Source: Stenopsyche tienmushanensis (Eukaryota; Arthropoda; Insecta; Trichoptera; Stenopsychidae). Taken from it: a DNA stretch of 64,000 nt. How positions within the stretch are numbered: position 1 is the stretch's first letter; each line of letters begins with the position of its first letter. The stretch is taken from contig WACJ01000095.1 in assembly GCA_008973525.1 (NCBI GenBank), positions 62,001 through 126,000 on the forward strand. Direction: 5' to 3'. Made by a program: the position numbers and the translations under genes. The notes under the pieces were generated by a model. The model was given only the letters and a program-made list of their open reading frames with translations, made no database searches and was not told where the DNA came from. Shown in pieces: positions 57,511 through 64,000 of this stretch.

Positions 57511-59668
57511 ATTTTAAAAGATCATTTATATTTCAAATATATACTAATCAGAGACAAAACATTGATTTGATATGATGACAAACGTTCCTGAAGTCAGTAT
57601 TAATTCAATATATGGATGGAAAAATTAACCCTGAAGCCTTTACTATCATTTAAAAAAAATATTAATCTTATAACATTACAAAATTACATTATGTTTATCC
57701 TAGTTCTTTCCATGGAGAATTGTAAAAAATATGTCAAAAAGTACTACGAGTAGTATCATATTTTTACTACATAATAATCATCGCCCATTTCATTCTAAAA
57801 GTGATCTAAGTTTTCATATCACAACGTTGAAATAATTCCATCAATTTCGAATTAAACGATAAATAAGCTCAATCAATGGAAGCTTCGATCAAACGTTTAT
57901 TGATCGAGCGTTCCCACGAAAATACAATCGATAAACGCGCATATAATGCAATAATAATTTATTTGTTCAGAAAAGTTGAAGAATTTCATCGCATTATATC
58001 TTCAACGTGCTAATCAGAATATGGTCAATGGTTTTAAAGATTTGCATTATAACAATAAAATCAATAACTATAATATCTGAATTTGTTATGGATCATATCT
58101 ATCATATGTAATGAGATACAGACGTATATGGAACGTCATTAGATAAACAGGGTCAAGATGATTAAAGAAAAAGAAAACAATGATACTTTACAATCTGTTT
58201 GAATGACTGGAAATTGGCGATTCAATGTAAATTTGCAGCTTGAATGCATAATTTTGTATCTGGGTACCAAACGTTCTAAATGCATTTTAACAACCGGCTC
58301 CATCGAACCGGTTCGAGCATACAATCACACAACAGGTATACAAATTTGATTCAAAACTTATTTAAATACAATAAAATGAAATGATTAAATTTATCATGTA
58401 TGAAAAGGGTATATTTAGGATTGAAATTTGCCTCCAGATAAGACGAATAAGTGTGTCAAACAACGTACATTAAGAGCAAACTAAGAAACTGTTTTAAAGT
58501 GTGCTCATTCAAGTTTAATTTGATATCGACTGATGTTTGAAAACTCACATATTATTGGTCATCAAAGCGATAGTTTCCTCAAAAAAAGAGCGCTTATAAA
58601 ATGTTGGCCGTCGTTGGATATTTTCAAGATATTAGATTTTCTCATGCTTTGTGACCCCCCCAAGTCTAGATGAATTATATCTTTATCGAGATTATAATTT
58701 TAGGAAAGATGAAAGGACATGGGGTGAATGACGTACGCAAAAAGCAGGAGGGAAAATATCGCACTCAAGACATTAGGGGTACAAATAAGGACATTTGTCA
58801 AATGAGAAAAACCTTGCGATAGAATTTCAGACTGAGTGAAATTCGATTTGAATTTAAATATAAAAGATTTATACACAGATCTATGATCGAGGTAGTTGCA
58901 GAGCGGCATGAATCGTTTAGGTGTGACCATAATAATCGCTTAAATAATGGGACTCGATTGAAAATCGATTAGTTGGCGTTCGCTCCCCCATCGCGAAACT
59001 AGTAATTTTATAGTTAGGGTTGCCAACAAGTGGTTGATATGAATTTAATATGAATTTTGCCGAATGTCTTCATTTGAATATGCAGAGTGTGATGAATTAT
59101 TGAGGGGGTGGAGGAATCGGCATGGGGTAGCGATGGACTTATTCCGGCCTTCGCCGGTGACAACCCCTTTTAAACGGCAACGGGGGTAGTTAACAATAGT
59201 TGGCAATTAGCCGTCGAAAAATTATTGCATGCAAAGCACTTCGTACTCGTTGATTTATTCCTGTGTATTCACTTCCATTTCTGCTCGGTTTAATTCCTAT
59301 TTAAATGCACTATTATATCGGGTTTCACGGCGGAATCTAGATTAAATCTAAAGGGGAGGATGACGTTTTTGTTTATGTAAAATAGTAATTAGATGTTAAT
59401 AAATGGCGCCAATCAATTTTGACAAACCATAGTCTTAATCAATAGCTCTAATTCAATTTAAAGATAATGAACTATTTTTCTTCTGAACATAATAATTGTA
59501 TCAAATATTCTAATTAACTGTGAAATGAAAATGAATACTCGTGATTTAGGGGTTGAACTTATAAAACGTACATCTTAATTACAAATCGTCAATATGAAAA
59601 TCATGTCAAAGAGATCTGCGATAATCACACATAGAAAGACCTGTAAAAACAAATTAAATACATATTTA
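57511..59668. other. Intergenic DNA, nothing recognised
   Basis: No gene or element ends seen. A somewhat GC-richer stretch is at 59100-59220 with no open frame. Confidence 0.4.
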
Positions 59669-60555
59669 TTAGGGGGACCCGAAAGTATTCGAATATTTTG
59701 AAACCTTATCTTTGAGCTCAGTTTGTGTCCAAACACAGCAACAAAAACATCTTTGTAAGTTAATCTTCTTATAGAACTATTGTTTAACATTATTTTTGTG
59801 CAACAGATTTTTATAAATTATTAATAGCAAAATTTTCAGACCCGAAACTAACGAAATCCACATCCAGTATTATATGCTGACTCCTATGCTTTTGTGGCTG
59901 GGATGCCACAAAAGCCATTAAAACACTCAAATATGTTTATGATGAAGTGATAACCGTCCGTAGATATCAATATTGGTTCAAAAATTTTAAATCGGACAAT
60001 AGATGATTAAGGGATGAACCGGGAATGGGAGGATTTTCGAATTTTGATAACGATGCATTAAAATCCCTAATCGAGTCAGATTCACGTCAAATAGTCGAAT
60101 AGTTATCGCAAAGACTGGGATCTCCATGACGATTGACTAAAAAATATTATTTTGTGCATATGGTGGGATATGCAGGAGAAAATTAATTATGAATTAATAA
60201 AACCGGGACAAACTATAACTGTACACGTTTATTATCGACAATTAGATGTTTTGCATCAAAATTTAAAGGCGAAACGCTCATATTTATTTAACTGAAAGAA
60301 GACGATGTGAAGTAAAATTGACACTGGATAAAATATGGGAATCAAAGAGAGAAAAACGATTCAAAAATGCAGTTGAAGTGGAAATTAATTTACAATCATT
60401 TTTTGCTTCTAAGCCAGAAAGTTTTTACAAAAAAGGAATCAAAGGATTGCTAAAGCAATAGGAAGATGCATTGCATAATGAGGGGAAAAATATTTTTTAA
60501 AAGTAAATTTGAACGTTTTTTTACTAAATTTTAGAATACTTTCGGGTCTTCTTAA
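59669..60555 (+). mobile_element. Mariner element, 887 bp, decayed
   Basis: Ends TTAGGGGGACCCGAAAGTAT and inverted TTAAGAAGACCCGAAAGTAT, with TA at 59667-59668 and 60556-60557. Broken frames at about 60150-60300 read HMVGYAGE, INKTGTNYNCTRLLSTIRC, KRNAHIY-like, following the mariner order (WWDxxG, ExLxPGQTxxxxxYCxQL). It is shorter than a full mariner (about 1.3 kb) and inactive. It is the likely relative of the MITE at 1240-1469. Confidence 0.75.
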
Positions 60556-60557
60556 TA

Positions 60558-61887
60558 TATACTGAAAATCCGCCAGATCAAATGTTACCAATTTAATACA
60601 CTAGCTAGAAATAAATATTAAATTCAATTTGGTGTTGTATGACGCTAATTAGTTTCACAGTCGTCGATCCTACGACTGTGATTGAGTTTTTAAAGAAGAA
60701 TAATATTATCTTTAATAACACTGGATGTTATATGAAATGCAAAAGGTATCGATAATGGGTTTATTTCATCAAAATAAAATTCAAGAGATTGTCTTAAATC
60801 CTGGTTACAACTCTATTGTAATTATTACACGAAATATCGAGACTTGAAATATTCAAATTTCCTAATGGAAAAACGCTTCATCCCTTATCGATTCGCGCCC
60901 TATGTTGATTCCAGTATCGATTGTTGCATTGTCTTCTTAATAAGGAAATGCCCTACAAAAAAAAATCAAAGGACCCTTCTCTTACTTTGCTGAAGTGATG
61001 TCTCTCGAAAAATTTAATTTGCAATCTTCGCTTTAAAGGACAGGAAGTACCCACAAAAAGAGTGGAGTCTTATTACCTTTGGCATCGCGATTTTTTTGCA
61101 ACCACTTAGCACCGAGGACCCCTAAATAAAAATGATTCTCCATATCTTTTTGGCTTGTATTTGACGTCCAAATACAGTCAACATGTTTTATCATAATCAG
61201 GATTTAATATCTGCCTTTGTGGAGCTAACAAAGGATCAGGCGAAGAATGGACGACGATCAGTGTTTCTATAAAAAGACTTAATCGCGCTCCAAGATATTG
61301 CCATTTTGCGTATAGATTAAATTGGGAAAAGATACAGCTTCGTGGGATATTCTTAAAATGTCACCCAAGCTTTTCGCCCACATTCGCCTACTGGCATTAC
61401 AGAGGGATGTTTTCTGGTGTGACGATATAAATCATTGTCACACGAATTGACTTTGAGACGTATGTGGAGGCGTGATAGTAAAGAATTATTCAATAAACCG
61501 ACTTCATAGGGATTCAATATTTTACAAGCGAAATCTTTTCGAAATAGTTTCAAAAATATCAAAATAAACTTTTTGAATATACATTATCGCTCAAAATTCT
61601 AAATATAATATATACTTCAAAAATACCCCCACATCATAACTATAATAGTTTGACATAAAATACATATTTTAATACGCTCGACCGTTAATTTGCGACGTAA
61701 TTACGTTTTTATAGAAAAGATATTAGGATAAAATTGCATATTTTTTCTGATGAGAGATTTTCCTTTTTACTATATGAAGATTGCTCAATCTCTTCATTAT
61801 CAGAATTAGAGATCTCAATTTCATTTTCATTTTAACATAGTTCGATTTTGTTGTCTTCGGAATTCGTAGCAGAATTGAGGCGGCGTA
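60558..61887. other. Intergenic DNA with an unassigned minus-strand frame
   Basis: The minus strand at 61353-61562 is open; its YRHTRKHPS...CGRKAW end is faintly like a C2H2 zinc finger but lacks the regular Cys/His spacing. Nothing else was recognised. Confidence 0.35.
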
Positions 61888-61891
61888 TTAA

Positions 61892-63289
61892 CACATTCCC
61901 GTCGGCTTACGCATATGTGCGTTTTTCAAATACTATCGGTAGATGCATCTGTGCGTCTTTAGCCATTATAAATTACTTAAAGACATATACAGTAGAACCT
62001 CGAAAATAATCATAATTGACAGGGAAAGTATGAATAATTTTTATTTGTCTAGATTTACATATAAATGCAGATATATTAAATTATTTTTTTATTAAAAAAT
62101 CAATTATCGATTAAACAAAGCTCTTTTTTAGAAGCTGTCAAATCGCGTATACTTTAAAAATATTTAAGTTGTCCAGAATTATACTCTTTTTGGTTCTCAA
62201 GGCATTTCATGGCGACGTCTAAACATATACATTCGGCGAATGTAGAAAATTTGTTCCATGATTTTTCTCAAATGACACATCTAAAGAATTCCAACTATCT
62301 GCTGCGATGTATCAAAAATATTTTAAACTTAATTTCTTGTGGAAGCTGATAACTGTTTTTTCATTATTTTCATCTACTAGCCATAATCGTCGAAGCATCT
62401 GATTTTTATACAAACGTTTGAATGTTTCTATTACACCCTGATCCATCGGTCGTATTACCAACGTGACATTTGGCGAAAGAAATTTTGCATTTTAGTTATG
62501 ATTATGTTTTCCCTCTTTAATCTATGAACTGTTTTTCATACCATCGTTTAAAAACTTCACCTTTTATCCAAGCTTTTTTCTGATGTTCATATGTAAGTAC
62601 CAACAAGTAATGGCAGTCTGTGTCTGCTTACTTCATTTGCACACACCATTATGGTGAAATATTTTCACGTATTGATGCTAAAGATTTGTTGGGTAGTTTT
62701 TTCCAATCTAAACCGGCCTCTCTAGCATTGCATATAAACTCTTCGTCGAATCCTTCCTTCTCCATAAATAGCTTCAATGTGTTTGCTGAAGGTATGTCAG
62801 CAGAAAGCTTTTCTCCATGAATTTCAAGTTCCCTAATACCATGTCGTCCTTTGAATTTATCAAGCCAGCCCGAACTTGCTTTTAAGGTGGAATCTCCATT
62901 TTATTTTGTATTGAAAAATATTACTTTGACCAGATATCGGCTATCCAATTGATCGTCTTTGTATGAACCACATATAAATACACTCTTCAACTTCTGTATT
63001 TTCTGATTTTTTATAACTTTCCACTCGGAATTTCCATCTTTTGATATTAAACAATAAACGGATAATCGAAGTTCTACTGTATTTAATTATTGTATTTTAT
63101 AAATTATAAAACATTTTTTATCACGCTGGTAAGCGCGCCACAGTTTAAAAAATACTGCTACTTTTACATATTTGTATACAATGAGATGTCCTAAATATTT
63201 TCTCTAATTTTTTATAAAATTATATTTTTTTATTAATACGCCTCATTTGAGGCGAAAGATAATGCTATGCGTATACCGACGGGAATGTG
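61892..63289. mobile_element. piggyBac-type element with TTAA duplication
   Basis: Ends CACATTCCCGTCGGCTTACG and inverted CACATTCCCGTCGGTATACG, with TTAA at 61888-61891 and 63290-63293, the exact target mark of piggyBac. Outside the nested Tigger only about 310 bases remain, with no transposase, so this is a non-autonomous copy. Confidence 0.8.
61990..63079 (-). mobile_element. Tigger/jerky-type element nested in the piggyBac-type element
   Basis: Ends CAGTAGAACCTCGAAAATAA and inverted CAGTAGAACTTCGATTATCC, flanked by TA (61988-61989, 63080-63081). On the minus strand the frames HGEKLSADIPSANTLKLFM, EEFICNAREAGLDWKKLPNK and SLAS (about 62820-62640), then TYEHQKKAWIKGEVFKRW, follow Tigger/jerky transposases (NADETGLxWKxLPxKT); the ADETGL motif reads AREAGL here, losing the catalytic aspartate. 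Frameshifts abound. A different subfamily from the pogo elements at 29892, 32099 and 38940. Confidence 0.8.
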
Positions 63290-63293
63290 TTAA

Positions 63294-64000
63294 TATTTGG
63301 TTTGAAACATTGGAAAGATTTTCTCCATGGATTAATGATTTTAATTCGTTTTTAAATATTTGATTATAACTAAGATTTGATTATAAAAATGAAGTACATA
63401 AAATGGTGTAAAATATATAATTACAAATATAATGGGATTCGATCTAGATGGTATTTGATTGTGTTTATTAAAATTATTTTCATCTGTGATCTGAATCGTG
63501 GATTCGAAAAAGGTTCTTTCCTTTAGAGAGAGCATATGTTACGACAGGGACAGCTGGAATGGAATAAAAGAATATAGCATAAGAAATTGGAATATCGTAG
63601 AATTTTTACGTCGTAAAAATTCGGTCTAACGACCATAATCTCGATTCGCCCGAAGAAGGAAAAAAAAACGTAACGCACAAGGAAAAAAGGGAAAAACAAT
63701 AAATAAGTCGTTGCGAACTTAAGCACTGAGTGTCACGGGGGGGAAGCTGGTGTTACTTTAATCCCTCTACACATTGCCAGCAAGATAAATAATTCCATTA
63801 GAGGGATTTATTTTGTTTCACATAATCGGGGGATTTGCGGAACAAACTGCCGACAAAGAGAAGGTCCTTAGCGTTGAAGGCACGAAGTCGCCGCTGACTT
63901 GTGAAGCAAAAGGATAGGGGGAGCAAAGTTTTACTGCAACGAAAATAGTTATCCCGTGATTATAGTGCTTTTAAAAGATCATTATCGAAGGCTTATTAAT
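63294..64000. other. Intergenic DNA, nothing recognised
   Basis: Minus-strand open stretches at 63341-63535 and 63523-63726 have no recognisable domain. The second starts with a hydrophobic run but no matching splice phase to the Skeletor-like gene could be shown. Confidence 0.4.

Noticed and set aside
61353..61562. C2H2 zinc-finger gene
   Set aside because: Only fragments such as YRHTRKHPS and CGRKAW resemble the family; the Cys-x2-Cys...His-x3-His spacing is absent.

Overview
This is nuclear DNA from an insect-like arthropod. It is AT-rich, the host genes are split by introns with GT/AG borders, and the non-coding sequence is full of decayed mariner, pogo/Tigger, hAT, piggyBac-type and non-LTR elements. 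The order cannot be fixed from the sequence alone. All gene models below were built by hand from splice signals, reading phase and family similarity.

Five host genes are supported. (1) A HAUS6/Dgt6-like augmin subunit on the minus strand, 3 exons, 1575-3160. (2) B4GALT7, the xylosylprotein 4-beta-galactosyltransferase of proteoglycan synthesis, on the plus strand, 3 exons, 3726-6813; it is divergent from HAUS6 across about 565 bases that probably hold both promoters. (3) A nuclear DEK-C plus SWIB-domain protein on the plus strand, 4 exons, 11143-14809. (4) NMNAT, the NAD-making adenylyltransferase, on the minus strand, 6 exons, 29047-35616, with two possible C-termini depending on whether the last intron is removed. 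(5) A Skeletor-type protein with two DM13 domains, a DOMON domain and a cupredoxin-like tail, on the minus strand, 13 exons found, 45525-55310, with its first exon not located. The five genes have no obvious shared pathway.

The rest is mostly transposon debris. 1-1500: a Penelope-like remnant and a mariner-type MITE. 7.4-9.9 kb: two LINE fragments on the minus strand. 17.9-19.1 kb: a broken hAT-type transposase. 21.2-22.8 kb: an RTE-like LINE interrupted by an R1-like LINE. 25.4-26.8 kb: a mariner fossil and a TTAA-flanked mini-MITE. 28.1-34.6 kb (around and inside NMNAT): foldback elements, pogo MITE, pogo/hAT/Helitron-like nest, mariner and hAT MITE. 38.9-40.7 kb: a pogo element with an RTE fragment inside. 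43.7-44.5 kb: a hAT element with a Jockey-like fragment. 51.1-52.9 kb (a Skeletor intron): mariner inside mariner, then a solo LTR. 54.4 kb: a long-TIR MITE. 56.5-63.3 kb: hAT pieces, a mariner and a Tigger inside a piggyBac-type element.

I found no operon, CRISPR array, convincing tRNA or rRNA, and no plainly new molecular system. The best leads are the NMNAT alternative end, the Skeletor architecture, the well-resolved transposon nesting, and a short open frame kept in three copies of an unclassified repeat.
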